The position numbers and the translations under genes are program-made. A model generated the notes under the pieces. That model saw only the letters and a list, made by a program, of their open reading frames with translations. It had not been told where the DNA came from and made no database searches. Of a DNA stretch of 64,000 nt, positions 10,355-24,199 are shown piece by piece (within the stretch, counting starts at the first letter, position 1; each line of letters begins with the position of its first letter). This DNA comes from Haberlea rhodopensis (lineage: Eukaryota; Streptophyta; Magnoliopsida; Lamiales; Gesneriaceae). The stretch is taken from NCBI GenBank assembly GCA_907163345.1, contig CAJQUN010000003.1, forward strand, positions 24,009,879 through 24,073,878, written 5' to 3'.

Positions 10355-11524
10355 ATAAACTTAAACTTTTATTTAAAAATAATAATAATACCATAATATA
10401 ATTTACACAAATTTATAATTGGAAATAATTCGGTGGATTTTGAACAATTGGGTAATTGATTTCAACGAAAGCCCTCCGGTGTATTATGGTTTTTTATGAG
10501 TCAACTAACAATCAATTAAAAGATTCGGATCAATTTTTCATCTGATTCATGGGTTTCCCTATTCAAACCACCGGCTGAGCCCGTTTTTAATTCAGATAAC
10601 ACACATTTTATTGTGAAATCTTCATGAAATAAGCATAAATATATCAAGGAGTTATTAATTATATATTGTATGGAGTATATAAGAATTTTGGTATGTGTAT
10701 CATCTTGTTAATTAGCACGTTTGTTTCCGAGTTGTTATTGGCCAAAATTTTATTTAAGCAAAATTATTAATCAATCAAATCCAGTTGTTCTTTATATTTG
10801 TTCTGCTTTTTTATTTATTTTTTATGTTTTACCTTTTGCCCCCCTAAGAATTTGGGAGAGAATGGCGGCAACATATGACGACAGCGTTTCAGGAATTCCA
10901 GAGCAAGAAAGCGAAGATGAGCGTTGAGATGCAAATGAGGAGTATGAAGAAGGAGGCAGTGTAAATTACAATGAGGATGAACGTACAAACGCAAAGCCCC
11001 AATAAAAATAAAGTTACAAGCAGGCATACTATTGCCTGATAAATGGGGCAGTGGCGACGGTGGGGTAGCTGTGTCTATGGAGTTTCTCAATTCAGTTTAA
11101 TCCAGGTGCGGAGCCGCACCCACAAGAGTTTTTTTTATTCTTTATGTTTGTTTTGAATTTATTTTTGAAGTTTTAACTTTTACCCCCCAAGAATCTGGGA
11201 AAGAATGGAGAAAATAGGTGTCGATAGCGTTTTGAGAATTCCAGAACAAGAAAATGGCTATGACAAATCCTCAAGTTCGACCCCACTCCCAATTGATCTG
11301 TTTTCCCGGATATTATTGCTGCTCAGAAACTCGAAACTGACAATCCGTCGTGATCCCTTACTAATATACCTAGAGTAATCAACAATGTGGCTCACAACTT
11401 GGCTAAATGGGCGCATGAAGCTTCGATGTTTGGAGACGTCCTGTTTCGTCCCTTATGTGGGATCGTTCTGTGCTAGTCTTTTGGTCTCTTGCCTTTTTAG
11501 TTTCTTGTTTTTTGTTTCTCTCAG

Positions 11525-11571
<47 letters not shown>

Positions 11572-11670
11572 GAAGAGGAGTGTGAACAATAAGGGATCAT
11601 GAATTACAATGAGGACGAACATAGAGACATAACCACAATAAAATAAAGTTACAATCATGTTTATGATTAT
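10355..11670. repeat. Imperfect direct duplication interrupted by an L1 fragment
   Basis: 10355-10800 shows no gene. A segment at about 10815-11030 (around AATTTGGGAGAGAATGG through AATAAAAATAAAGTTAC) is repeated at about 11145-11262 and 11569-11655. The second copy is split by the L1 fragment. An ATG in the first copy opens only a 22-codon acidic frame, so I do not call a gene. The duplicated unit could be an old gene fragment or an unidentified repeat. Confidence 0.6.
11263..11568 (+). mobile_element. L1-type LINE 3' end fragment with (TA)n tail
   Basis: Around 11370-11440 the sequence reads as the end of a plant L1 ORF2 RNase H domain (a VAHNLAKWAHEAS-like motif), followed by a short T-rich 3' region and a pure TA microsatellite at about 11526-11568. 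The preceding coding part is absent, consistent with 5' truncation. Homology is judged by eye. Confidence 0.5.
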
Positions 11671-12336
11671 TTACGAAGATGTTTTAAGTGATTACGTTAG
11701 CCAAATGTGGGATATGCTTTGTTTTATCAAAATAACATATGGTATTTTCTTAGGTCGTGTTTTGGATTGTTTATTCAAAATATTTATATATTATTTTTTA
11801 TTAAAGTTGGAAAAAATTATTTTAAACAAATGTATAGAGTGTCTACTATTAAAATTTGAAAAAGCTTAACGAACTTCAATTTATTATAAAATTGAAGCAA
11901 TTAAGAGTTAAAACACTATATATTATAGCATCTAGAAAGTCTGAAAGCTATATCAATTCGAAAGCAATCACGTAAATTTCACCGATGAATTAATTAATAA
12001 AATCTTACAGAAATTCAAAGATACGTATTTAGAATTCAATACACAAAATGATATTAATTAATTGAATATGGTGTTAACGTGTTTAATTTAGCGTAGAAGT
12101 ATAATTTGTTTCACACTGTCACCGACTCAAATCAAACTAGTCAAGTTAATCAGCTGAAAATAATTACGAACTTAAAATTTAAGTGAAATTTATTCAGGAA
12201 ATGGGTTTAAAAATATACTTCTTTCTATTCTGAATTATCAGTTTATTTAGCACTCACTATATTTAATGTCATTTAAAATGTTTTTATTTTTTGAAAATAT
12301 TTTTATTTTTCCAAGATTTATATTCCTTTTTTACAT
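11671..12336. other. AT-rich spacer without recognisable feature
   Basis: About 670 bp with no convincing open frame, RNA gene or element border on either strand. Confidence 0.5.
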
Positions 12337-13493
12337 GGTGGTGATACATGATATGTTCCCTCTTGTTTGCACATATTTTTTATTTAGTCCCTCTTGTTTG
12401 CACTGACCCGATTTAGCCCCTATAGTTTTATAATTTGTCCCAAATTTATTCTAATTGTTAAATGCACCGTTAAAACTAACGGAGATGAATGAATCGGTCA
12501 CTTAAAACTTCAGGAACTGTATTCGGCGACTTAAAACTTGAGGGAGTGAATCGAAAATTGATGCAAACATTAGGGACTAATTCGGGTCATTAAAAATTAT
12601 GTGACTTAAAAAAAACAAACATTTTTTATATACAAATATATTTCGATGGCTAGTTTACTTATTAAATAAGATATGTTTTTGATTTCATTGAATTGTATCT
12701 ATCAGATATATCATCAATTTATAAAAAAATTATTTCATTTTTGATAAATTAAATAAATTTTGTGATAATTAAATATTTTTTGTTATAAATTAATGACATT
12801 TTTTGTAATTATGTAAATTATGATATCATATATTAAATTCTACATAAAAATCAATTTTTCACAAAATAATTTAAATATTTTAAAAAATGTCATCAATTTA
12901 TATAAAAAAAATTAATTTATCAATTTATATAAAAAAAATTAATTTATCAAAAAAATTATTTAATTTATCAAAAAGAAAATAAAATATTATATAAATTGAT
13001 GACACAACTGATAAACATAATTTAATGAAATTAACAATATATCTTGTTTAATAAGTTAACTAGTCATCGAAATATATTTAATATATCAATTTGTTATTGA
13101 TTTTTCTTTTGTTTTGTTTAAGTGAAAAAATGATTTTATGTAGAATTTAATATATTATAAATTATTAAATAAAATAATTTTACAAAAAATTACCAAAATA
13201 ATAAATAAAGTATACATATTAATTACTATAATAATTAATAATTTAAAGAATTAAGGCAACCAAATTTTTAAATGACCCGAATCAGTCTCTAATGTTTGTA
13301 CCAATTTTTGATTCAGTCCCTGAAGTTTTAGGTGACCCGATTCAGTCCCTCGTTAGTTTTATCGGTGCATTTAACGTTTATGACTGATCTGGGACAAACT
13401 AGAAAATTAAAGTGACTAAATCGGGTCAGTATAAACAAGAGGTACTAAATCGGGAACGAATACAAACAAAAGAGACTATATGATGTATTAACC
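12337..13493. mobile_element. Fold-back Mutator-like MITE, about 1.16 kb
   Basis: The first about 250 bp (with CTCTTGTTTGCA, ACTGACCCGATTTAG and TAAATGCACCGTTAAAACTA) recur as an imperfect reverse complement in 13250-13493. The inner AT-rich halves are also inverted copies: a segment with CGATGGCTAGTTTACTTATT near 12644 pairs with one near 13053. The whole unit can therefore fold into a long hairpin. Flanks CTTTTTTACA and CTTTTTCACA may be a decayed target duplication of the 9-10-bp size typical of Mutator-like elements. There is no transposase. Exact ends are uncertain by several bases. Confidence 0.8.
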
Positions 13494-14266
13494 CTTTTTC
13501 ACACTAACCTATGTACCAATTATTTTAAACACAACTTTTCTTCATTCTCAAAACCAAAAATTCTCTTCTTTTATATTTTAACTAATTAGTTGTATTTTCA
13601 AATTTCAGAATATTTTTAACTATTAAAAAGATGAGTATTCCAATATTTTTTTAGATAGTTCAATAGATAGTATAAAATAGAATGTCAAAAAAACATGATC
13701 TTAAAAAAACTAAACTCATAACTGCTGGCTATTTTTTAGGTGTGTACTGGGTAAACTCTCGGGATGATACAATAGATTTAAACTTGTGATCAAAGGTCTT
13801 TGCGCTCTCCTATTACACCAACTCGATCATCCCATGAGGAGAAAAAAAAAAGAAATATCTTTAACTATTGATTATACATATCTCATATTATTTAATACAA
13901 CATTTAAAAATATAATTGCATATAATATTTTACAAAAACGTGAAAAAAACTATAAAAATAACATAACATTTTGTTTTTCAAAAAAGTTTTTTTTGAAGGA
14001 ATTGTTTTTCAATTTTTTTCTCAAACCGTTGCAATATATAAGCCAAACTCGTAAACCATACGGGAGCATCTTGAAACAGAAACTCAAAAGTTTCTAGCTC
14101 TCTCCCGTGTCACCGTTACCATTCACCACGTTTCTTCATGGCTTCATCAATAAACCCGTCCCCACGACTTTCCCATTTAACCGCCGCTTCATCTAGAAAC
14201 TCAACATTGGCTTAAATTCCACCTTTTTTTCGAGAAATGACGCATTCAAAATTCAAAACAAGCAGA
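13494..14266. other. Upstream region of the C2-GRAM gene
   Basis: AT-rich sequence, then a C-rich leader from about 14095 that probably contains the promoter and 5' UTR of the downstream gene. No clear TATA box could be fixed. Open frames here have no coding character. Confidence 0.45.
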
Positions 14267-17200
14267 ATGAAGCTTTACGCATATTTGTTGGAGGGCAGAA
14301 ACTGGGCGGTGAAGGACTCTTATGTGAAGCTGAGAGTTGGAAAATTTAAGTCGAAAACCAGAGTTTTGAAGGATACCAATAGCCCAGTTTGGAATGAGGA
14401 GTTTGTGTTCGAGGTGCATGATTTGGAGGATGAGCTGGTGGTTTCGGTGTATAAATATAATGATCATGAACCCGGGTTCTTCAGTGTCAGTACTGGGAAT
14501 TTGGTGGGTCGGGTCAAGATTCCTCTTCGGAGTGTTGTAGTAGAAGATAATCATGATCTTCCCCCCACTTGGTTTTCACTTCATAGGTCCAAGAATGTGA
14601 AATCAATCGACAGGGATTGTGGTAAGTTATTTCCTTCTCCCTACAGCATTCTTTTTCTTGTTGGTTATGTTTGCCGGATTTATTTGTGGACATGAGTTAT
14701 TCTCATGAGGTTTTGGTTAAGATTTAATAGTTTTGACGTTTATGAACTCAAGAAATACCTATGTAAACTATATACTATGGTGCAATCACTTTAGATTGGT
14801 GGAGTTAAGATTTTGTGTTTTGGTTATGCCACAGAATCCAGAATACTAGCTAATGACAACTTCCAAATGCTGGTGCATAATATTTGTGGAGCTGAGATTT
14901 TATGTGTTTTGATCATGTTTAGTTCATACTAGTGGTCATATTGATTCCTTCACGTGACCTCTGCAAAAACGTGGATATTGTCATGATTGGTAATTTGATC
15001 TGTTTGCACATATTTCTATATCGAAGTAGTTAACCAAGGTCTTGTTATATTATATTATCGATTAGTATACATAGATCACGGAGGTGTTCATGCTGTAGTT
15101 TTTTTAATTAATGAAATGTTTTAGTTCTTGTAAACAGAACGTACTATACTCTGTTTACATTGACTTGTTTGGGTTAGTCCAGTCCTTACACACAAGACAT
15201 AAATATAAAACTAAGATTTTTATTTTGAGTGAAGTATAACACCTTCAAAACCTGCATTTTGGTTAACTTGTGGTTACATATATTAACTAGTAGTTTAGAC
15301 TTCTACTCGATTTATTGGAGAAAAATCATTTCAAATCTTCGATGATGATTTTTGTTTTTTGAGTTTAAAGAATTTAATATATGCTGCACATTGCAGCGAT
15401 CTCAATCTGTTGCGATGAACTCACCACGATCTTTATCTACAAGGCTTTTGAATATTTTCAAGTGACACTCTCCCTAAAATTCGCCATGTTGCGTTGATTA
15501 TAGAGAAGAGAAAGTAGTGCTCTATTTTCTCTAGGAAATAGTTTGGAAAACATTGGAGTATACTAATAGAGAGGGCCTTCTGCTGAACACTTGTAATAGT
15601 GCTTTAGCATGCCTTACTAGGTTATTTATGTTCCCACATTCTTGTTTAGGACTCAGTCATACAACAAAATGATACACAAGAGTTCAAGAAAATTTACATG
15701 CTCTTTGTGCTGAAGTATTGTGCATATTTGGCTTTTGATAATACCAGAAACTTTGTAAAGATGATGTTATTTTAAACAGGTGATATGAGCCAATTTTTGT
15801 TGTGCGAACATAGGTAAACTTCTTCTCTCACTTTCCGTGCATGAAGGAGACCAGGATGGTTCTTGCGGGTCGGAAGACAAATCTGCTTCATCTCGTTTCT
15901 CTTCTCCGTCCACTCTTTCGCCTAAAAAGACCCATGAAGGAAAATCATTGATGAAGTCAATTGCTGGTCGCCTGGACAAATTATTCGTAAAGACCGAGGA
16001 AACATCGAGAATTGACAATTCATCTGAAACTTCCACAACAACAGAAGGGGAAGATTACTTGGAAGAACCTCGTTGTAGCTCTAGCTTCCATGAATTAATC
16101 GAACTTATGAAATCCAAGAATGGAAAAAGAGAGATTCCGGAGACTCTTCAGGGTGGTATTCTTCTGGATCAGACATACATGACGCCTTCAGAGAATCTTA
16201 ATACCATTCTCTTTGCTCCTGATTCTGATTTCCGAAACAAGTTGGCAGAATTACAGGGTACGGTAGATATTCACGAGGGATCTTGGACGTGTGCATCGGA
16301 AGACGATTTCTGTTTGACGAGAATTGTCTCATATACAAAATCTGCAACGAAATTAATTAAGGCTGTGAAAGCCACTGAGCAACAAAAATATGTATATGCC
16401 GGTGGGAGAGAATTTGCAGTTTTGGTTACTGTGAGTACTCCCGATGTACCATACGGAAACATTTTCAAGGTTGATGTGCTTTATAAGATAATGCCTGGCA
16501 TAGCTCTATCTTCGGGAGAAGAATCTTCCCATCTTGAAGTATCTTGGGCTGTTAACTTTGGCCATAAAACGATGATGAAAGGAATGATTGAAGGTGGAGT
16601 GAAGCAAGGGTTGAAAGAGAGTTTCGAGCAGTTTGCAAGCTTACTGTCTCAAAAATTTAAATTAGTTACAGCAGCGGCTATGTCAGGGGAAGATCACATT
16701 TTGGCAACTCAGGAGACAGAGCTTCAGTCCGACACGGAGTTAACTGTGAAATACTTTTGGAACTTCACAGTGATGTCCACTTTTTTTATTGTTTTGTACA
16801 TCTTGATACACATTTTTCTCTGTGAACCAGGTAAACTTAGAGGGTTAGAATTTCATGGGCTTGATTTACCAGATAGTTTCGGAGAAGTCATCACCTGTGG
16901 AATATTAGTTATTCAATTGGAGAGAGTTTATGGCATGATTATGCATTTTGTAGAAGCCAGACTAAGGAGAGGTAACGTTTATATTCGGCTGCATGTGAAC
17001 GTTTGAGCCTTGATTTGAATTTTTGGGATTACTGTATGTCAAGAATACTGTTTTTTTGTTTCAGAATGCCTCTCTATGTTGAGAGGTGGACCATAATTAT
17101 ATTATTGGATTTATGTATGGAGGCCTGTGAGTCTTAGGACTCGGGTATGCTTGGTATTGAGGGAATTACTCTCAGTTTTCCTGAAATCTTTGTTCCTAAT

Positions 17201-19541
17201 CCCCTAGGGCCTTGGTTCATCTTTTCTTTTTGGCTTGTATCTTTCACGTCAAAATTTTTTATTGGTATAGATTTGTAATACTAGTATCTTAGTCGTAAAG
17301 ATCGATCCTCTTCTATATGCTTTTAGTTTTCTTTCAGCTATATATACACACGCTGGGGCACACATTAACCATGGCTTTATTATAATAAGAAAACTTGTAC
17401 CATCTATGCTCTGATATACAATGTTGGCAGGAAGTGATTCTGGAGTTAAAGCACAAGGTGATGGATGGATTCTTACAGTTACTTTGATCGAGGGGGCAAA
17501 TTTAATTTCTTTGAACTCGACGGGGTTATCTGATCCTTACGTCGTGTTCACTTGCAATGGTAAGACAAGAACAAGCTCCGTCAAGCTTCAAACTCTTTGT
17601 CCTCAATGGAATGGTTAGATCTCTTCACTTGGTTTGTCTTGTTTTTCCATACCTCAACTATTTTCTGCTATATATTTGTACGTATTTATACAGAGATACT
17701 CGAGTTCGATCTTGAAGAAGATCCACCTTCCGTACTCGAAGTGGAAGTTTTTGATTTTGATGGCCCATTCGATCAAGATCTCTCTCTCGGTCATGCGGAG
17801 ATCAATTTTTTGAAACACTCTTCTACCGAACTGGCCGATTTGTGGGTTCCTTTAAAGGGAAAGCTTGCTCAGTCTTCTCAATCAAAGCTGCACTTGAGAA
17901 TATTTCTGTACAATAATAATGGGGTTGAAACAATTGTAGATTATCTAGCAAAAATGGAAAAAGAGGTTGGAAAGAAGGTACACTCAGCCCCTTTCTTATA
18001 TTGTCATGATGGGAAATTGGATTTTTTCAATTACTTGTGTTAAAGTATCAGGTATTTTGTGCTTGCAGTTAAAACTTCGGCCGCCACACAAGAATTCATC
18101 CTTTCAAAAATTATTTGGATTGCCATCTGAAGAATTTCTTATCAATGATTTCACATGTTCCTTGAAAAGAAATCTGCCATTGCAGGTAGTTCACGTTTTC
18201 TTGCAAAATTTGCTCAGAAATCAAACACATAGATTAGCGGTAAAGTTTGAAACATCCCTCGGGGAAAATAAACTGTTGAAATGGTTTGTTATTGCTGATA
18301 GAGAATGCTTCCATATTATCTGTAGTCATGATTTTCCGTTCTTGTATCTGAGGGTTGGCTAATTTTCTGCAGGGGAGGCTATTTTGTTCTGCTCGAATAA
18401 TTGGGTTTTATGCCAACTTCTTTGGTCATAAAACTAAATTTTTCTTCCTTTGGGAGGACATAGAAGATATTCGGGAGCTTTCGCCATCCTTTTCAACAGT
18501 TGGAAGCCCCTCTCTTGTAATTATTTTACACAAGGGTCGAGGTGTTGATGCAAAACATGGAGCAAAGGTTCTAGATGAGGAAGGCAGGCTGCATTTCTAC
18601 TTTCATTCTTTTGTTTCTTTCAATGTAGCGTGCAGGTATTCTTCCAGAAATATTTTTCTAATTTTTGTCACTTAAAATAGTATATGTAACATGATGTTTC
18701 TTCAATTGTGATGAAAAAGGACAATCATGGCTTTGTGGAAAACAAAAACGTTAGAAAGAGAACAGAAACAGGAGATTTCGGAACAGCATACGGATGAAAA
18801 TGAAAAGCATTTGTTCGAACATACAGTATCATATTTTGGCGTTGATGATTCGAAGATGTCTCTGGTTTATTCTGCCGAACTTCCCATGAAAGTAAATATT
18901 TAATTGGTTTAAATTTCTGCTTTTATGTTATGTTTCTATAGATCGATCGAATCTGCTTTTATCTAATGTCGCAGATCAAATCACTTATGATGATATTTGA
19001 TGGAGGAGACTTGGAACATAGAGTTATGACCAAGTCCGGTTGCCTCAACTATGTGACAACAACATGGGAACAAGTGGCTCCCGAAATTCAAGAACGACAA
19101 GTTACATACAAGTTTAGTCGCCATATCTCAATCTTTGATGGGGACGTTGCGTCTACACAACAAAAATTGCCCCTTGAAAATGAGGGAGGATGGGTGGTAA
19201 ATGAGATCATGACCCTTTGTGATGCGCCATATGGCGATCATTTTCGAGTATGATCAAATTTCTAACGACGGATTTTATTGAATTTTTTTTCTGTGATAAC
19301 AGCTAATAACGATTTCAATAAGTGAGAATTTTCTGGCACGCAGGTTCATTTCAAATACCAGATCAAGAACTCTTCTTTCGCTCATAATTCTTGCAAGTGC
19401 GAAATTTATACCGGTGTTGTATGGTTGAAAACAACCAAGTTTGAGCAGAGAATAACAAATAATGTCGTTGGGAAGTTCACTCAACGGTTCAAGGAAATGT
19501 TGCAAATGATGGAGATGGAGATTTTATTGGCAAGTCGATAG
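14267..19541 (+). CDS. C2 and GRAM domain-containing protein (At5g50170-like), 9 exons
   Basis: Inferred exons are 14267-14621, 15814-16971, 17431-17613, 17694-17977, 18069-18185, 18373-18635, 18720-18891, 18975-19247 and 19344-19541. All junctions are GT-AG and in phase, giving about 1000 residues, close to the Arabidopsis homologue. Domain order: first C2 (residues 1-110), first VASt domain (about 210-370), a hydrophobic membrane segment (about 436-456), second C2 (about 510-615), GRAM (about 665-790) and second VASt (about 845-1000). Known of the family: C2 domains bind phospholipid or calcium and VASt domains bind sterols, with a likely role at membrane contacts. The exact role of this protein is unknown. 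An in-frame ATG ten codons upstream (14237) is possible, but homologues start at MKLY. It appears intact. Confidence 0.9.
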
Positions 19542-20927
19542 TTGCCTAGAATTTGTATGATATTACACTATGATTGAAAAAATTCAGACAACCTGGTATC
19601 GCTCGGTCTTAAACTTGAGATAATAAATTTGTTGTATTCTGGGCTGATCTAGGGGTTGTTTTAAAGAATAAAATTACTAGTTCATCTACCTTGAGTTTGA
19701 GCTTTCCGGGTAATATGCATGTGTATGCAACTAGCTCAAGGTGTTAGCATCAGCAAAGTTTATATATTTCACATTCTCATTTGCAGCCTTCAAGCATATA
19801 GAAGACACATTGATGCGTTGAAGCTTGTATTTAAGTCGATCAAAGCCACCACTAAAACAGAGGCGAGCTCTTACGAGCAGGTACAAAACCTATCAGAAGT
19901 TGGCCTCTTGTGTCCTAATTCTTGATTTATTTTTTGAGATGAAACGTTATTTATTGGACAAAAGGCAATAAGGTGGACTGCATGACTTTTAGAAGGAAAA
20001 ATGGCGAACATTTAAAAATTTGAATAGAAATCTACCTTTTTAAAATATGAATGTAAAAATTTAATGGATTTGTTTCATTTGAAAAAGCATTTTAAATTTT
20101 ATGGTCTATCAAAGTTTTTTTTTTTTTGTCTAGCAGCTTATCATAATTTTAAAGACCTTGAAAATGACAAGATTATGCTTATAATTGGGAGATCAACATA
20201 AGATGACAACCAATGTATATGGCATTGATAATAAACTAACTAATACACATTACTCAATACTTGCTCAATTATCATCGACATTATATACTCGCATAAATTT
20301 TGAAATATAATTAACAAATTATTAAAATCTGTTTAACCTTTCTATGTGCAGCACATCGTTTCCGATACCCACCAAGTAACTAACATATATACGTTGCCAC
20401 GTCAAAACAATTCATCCAAAACAACCATTCTTCGACACCCAAGATTTGCCTCAATGATTGTCACTCTCCTACACTCGGGAATGATTCCAGCTGAAATTTT
20501 GTTAACTACAAGATCGAAAAGAAATTCCACAATACGTTGCAAATGTTTCTTAGAAGTGTATCTATCTTCAGACCAAAAAAATATATTTTTGGTGTTTGAT
20601 TTCTCTGCTTTTGTTATTGGTTCTCTAAAATAAAATAGATAAAGATGAAGTAAGAGAAGCAAATCATGAGATGCTTCTGACTACTTTAAATTTAACGATG
20701 ACAATTTTGTAATTAATTAAAATTAATTAATCATTCTTTTTATTCTAATAGAAAACAATCAATGTTTTTGTTTAAAATCAATTTTTTCAAACTTTAAGCA
20801 AAACAACCTAGAACACAACCCCTCTGGCTTTTCTTAATTTTCTTTAATATAATTATTTCATCTATCATCGAAAAAATGTACTTTTCATGCAATTTTATAT
20901 TATATCAACTTTATCTCTAGGTTTTTA
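19542..20927. other. 3' flank of the C2-GRAM gene
   Basis: It probably contains the 3' UTR. An exon-like piece at 19788-19880 (after CAG, before GTACAA) encodes an uninterrupted peptide containing YRRHIDALKLVFKSIK, but it lies after the stop codon and matches nothing I know. The rest is AT-rich with no gene. Confidence 0.4.
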
Positions 20928-23900
20928 CAACACCAACAACAACTAAACCTTTAATTTCAATATATTGTGGTAGGCTACATGAACAATAGAGAGAATAAAG
21001 TCGGGTTGAACATGTGCGTCAATCTTCTCAAAGCTTTTCTATCGGTCAGAATATCATCTTTAATCCCATTGAATTCCAAGTCTTTGCGTATAACTTCGAG
21101 CCATATCTTCTTCGGTCGTCCTCTCGCTTTCATGAAATGACTAAAATCCATGGAATCCACTTGATGCACAGGTGCATTGCTAGGCCTACGTCATACGTGA
21201 TCAAACCAACATAAACGAATTTCTTGTATCTTCTCTTCAATACAAGCTACACATACTTCAGTTCGAATATCTTCGTTCATTATTTTATATCTTCTGATCT
21301 TACCGCACATCCAACGAAGATACACATCTCCACACTCATCTTTGGGAAATGATTCATCTTGAATGCTCAGCATTCCATCCCATACAACATTGCAGGTCTA
21401 ATGACGGTTCTATAAAACTTTTTCTTCACTTTCAGCAGGATATTAAGATCACATAGAACTCTAGTGGCATTTATCCATTTCAACTAGTCTGCCTGAATCA
21501 TGTGGTCAACGTCATTGTCAATCTCTCCATCATTTTGGATAATAAAACCTAGGTATCGAAACTTGGTGTTCAAGAATTCCTCATCGAGTGCTACAACACC
21601 GGGATCCCAAAAGGTACGACCATAAAATTTGCACTACATATATTCCGTATTAGACATACTTAATCTAAAATCATTTGATTCCAATGTCTCTATCCATAAC
21701 TCCAATTTGGCATTTACTCATGCCCTGATCTCGTCGATTAACACAACATCGTCAATGAAAAACATGGTCCAATGTAATTCAGTCTGTATGTCTTTTGTTA
21801 TCTCATCCATCACTAGGGTGAACCAGAAAGAACTCAACGCAGACCCTTGGTTCAATCCAATAGTGATCGATAACGCACTTGTCACTCCATTGCACGTTCT
21901 CACATTGGATGCTACTCCGCCGTACATGTCATTGATTATATTGACATACTTGATGTAAACTCTTTTATTCATCAAAGCTCATCATAATATATCCCTTTGG
22001 ACTTTATCATATGCCTTATCCAAGTCTATGAAGACCATTTACAAATCTTTACTCCTCTCACGATAACGCTCGACAAGTTGACAAAGTAAATGGATAGCTC
22101 TCGTAGTTGACCGTCTTGGCATGAACGCGAATTGGTTCTCCAATATCTTAATCTCCCTCCTTAACTGACATTCAATTATCCACTCTCAGAGCTTCATTGC
22201 GTGACACATGAGTTTTATACCACGATAGTTGGTGCAACTCTGAATGTCACATTTGTTCTTATAGATATGGATGATAATACTCTTCCTCCATTCATTTGAA
22301 ATTTTGTTACTCCTTCAAATCTTGTTAAATAGAATTGTAAGCCACTTTATCCCAGTCGGTCCTAAAAATCTCCATACTCCAATATGTTCCATAATGACCA
22401 ACTGATATTCGTGCTTTCATTTTGTTCAAGGCTTCTTTTTACCCCAGATTATCTAACTCTGCTAGTAAACTCACAGTGTACATCATGTTTATGGATTCTA
22501 AGATCATCTAAATCTTGGCTAAAAAAATACAGTTGAACAAGCTGTTATAATAATTCTTCCAGCTTGTTTTGATGTTTTCATCTTTAACAAAGACTTTATG
22601 GTTCTCATTATTTATGCATTTTACTGCACATAAGTCTATTGTCTTCCTCTCCCTCGCTCGAGCAATCATGTAGATCTCTTGTTCAGCCTCATTGATGTCC
22701 AATTTATCGTACATTTCTTTGTAGACTTTAGCTTTACCATTTTGAACCGCTGTCTTCGGTTCTTTTTTGGCAAGCTTGTACCTTTCGAACGCTGCTCAAT
22801 TGCTGTTTTTCTTCAGCTCTCTGTAAGCATCTCTCTTGATTCGAATAGCCTTCTCCACGTCTTCATTCCACCATAATGCGTCCTTACCTGGTGGAGCATA
22901 TCCTCTTGACTCACCAAGTAACTCTTTCGCTGCCATCATAATGCTACGAGTCATTTTGTTCCAGATGGTATCGGGATCATCTCTTGGCGTCCAATTAACT
23001 TCCTCGAGACCTCGACTATCCTCTCTACAAAAGCTCCATGATTACCTTCTTTTACCATCACTTAATTCTAAGATCTAACTGTCTTAATCATAACATCTAA
23101 AACTAAAAGTTGGTGCTGGGTAACTACAACCTCTCTTGGAATTACCTTACAATCAAAGCATTTAACTCTGTCTATCCTTCTAGTAAAAAAAGAAATCTAT
23201 TTGGGTTGCATTAAACCCAAAAATAAAGGTAATTGATGAGACCAGGTATTCGCTAGGATTAAATCTTGACAAAAATCCAAAAGTGAATCACCTACGGCTT
23301 TTCTCTCCCCAAGGCCACAACCTCCATACCCATCAGATCAGAACCTATGTGCCCACTAAAATCCCCCCGACGAAAATTTTCTCATTAAAGGGTATTCTTT
23401 GCACAACGTCGTCTAGATCTTCTCAAAATTTTTGTTTGATAGCCTCATCTATACCAATTTGTGGTGCATAGGCCCTAATGATATTAAAAAAACCATTGCC
23501 TAAAACTAGCTTAACTAATATTATCAGATCTCCATTCCTCCTAACTTTAACTACATACTCAACTAGTTTATTTTCTATGACTACACCTACCATATTACGG
23601 TTCTTATCCTTACCTATCTACCAAAGTTTATAGCCCCAAATGAGCTATAATTTTGGCTTTCTCACCTACCCATTTGGTCTCATGTACACACAAAGTACTA
23701 ATTTTTCTTCTAGTCATTGTCTCTATTAACTCTGCTAATCTAACGGTAAGAGGACCTACATTCCAAGAGGCTAAACAAATCATATGATCCTGATTTCGAG
23801 CTAACTTCTTTATCCCCACTCGCTCGAGGTGAAGGAACCCTAGCAACCCTTGACCACTTATCACACTCGGGATCGGTACAACGCTTCGCTGTGTAGGGAA

Positions 23901-24010
23901 CACTCCAACGAAATTCATCTTATAGTTCATGTTATGAGATGTGACTATTTTATCTGGCTGGCTGTCTCAGGCCTACCGCCACCATCCCACTTTACCCCGA
24001 CTTGAGACAG
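20928..24010 (-). mobile_element. RTE-type LINE, near full length, decayed
   Basis: On the minus strand the endonuclease start (LASWNVGPLTVRL, then HETKWVGEKAK) lies near 23800-23660. The reverse transcriptase catalytic box reads FIDDVVL near 21755, following FWFTLVMDEITKDIQ. The C-terminal segment with RGRPKKIW is near 21130. The element ends in a GTTGTTGTTGGTGTTG-like tail near 20930, typical of plant RTE elements. Many stops and frameshifts break the single ORF and the canonical FADD has become FIDD. It is a dead copy that landed downstream of the C2-GRAM gene. Borders are approximate. Confidence 0.85.
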
Positions 24011-24199
24011 ACAGCGATACATATCACAAATGATACATATCACTGACATAATTATCTCTAGGCTTTTAAATTCTAAAAAAATCATTAACTCTCTACATAA
24101 ATACACCACATAATCTAATTTGCAAAATTTATTAATCATTAGATAGTTATTGTGAATTTATATTAGTTCCAAGTAGTGCACATATACTTCTAAAATTTT

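Noticed and set aside
11526..11568. (TA)n run as a regulatory element
   Set aside because: It is best explained as a microsatellite at the LINE tail. TA runs near 24930 and 30620 look similar.
19788..19880. Tenth exon of the C2-GRAM gene
   Set aside because: The stop at 19539-19541 agrees with the usual end of the family, and the peptide has no counterpart in homologues as I remember them.
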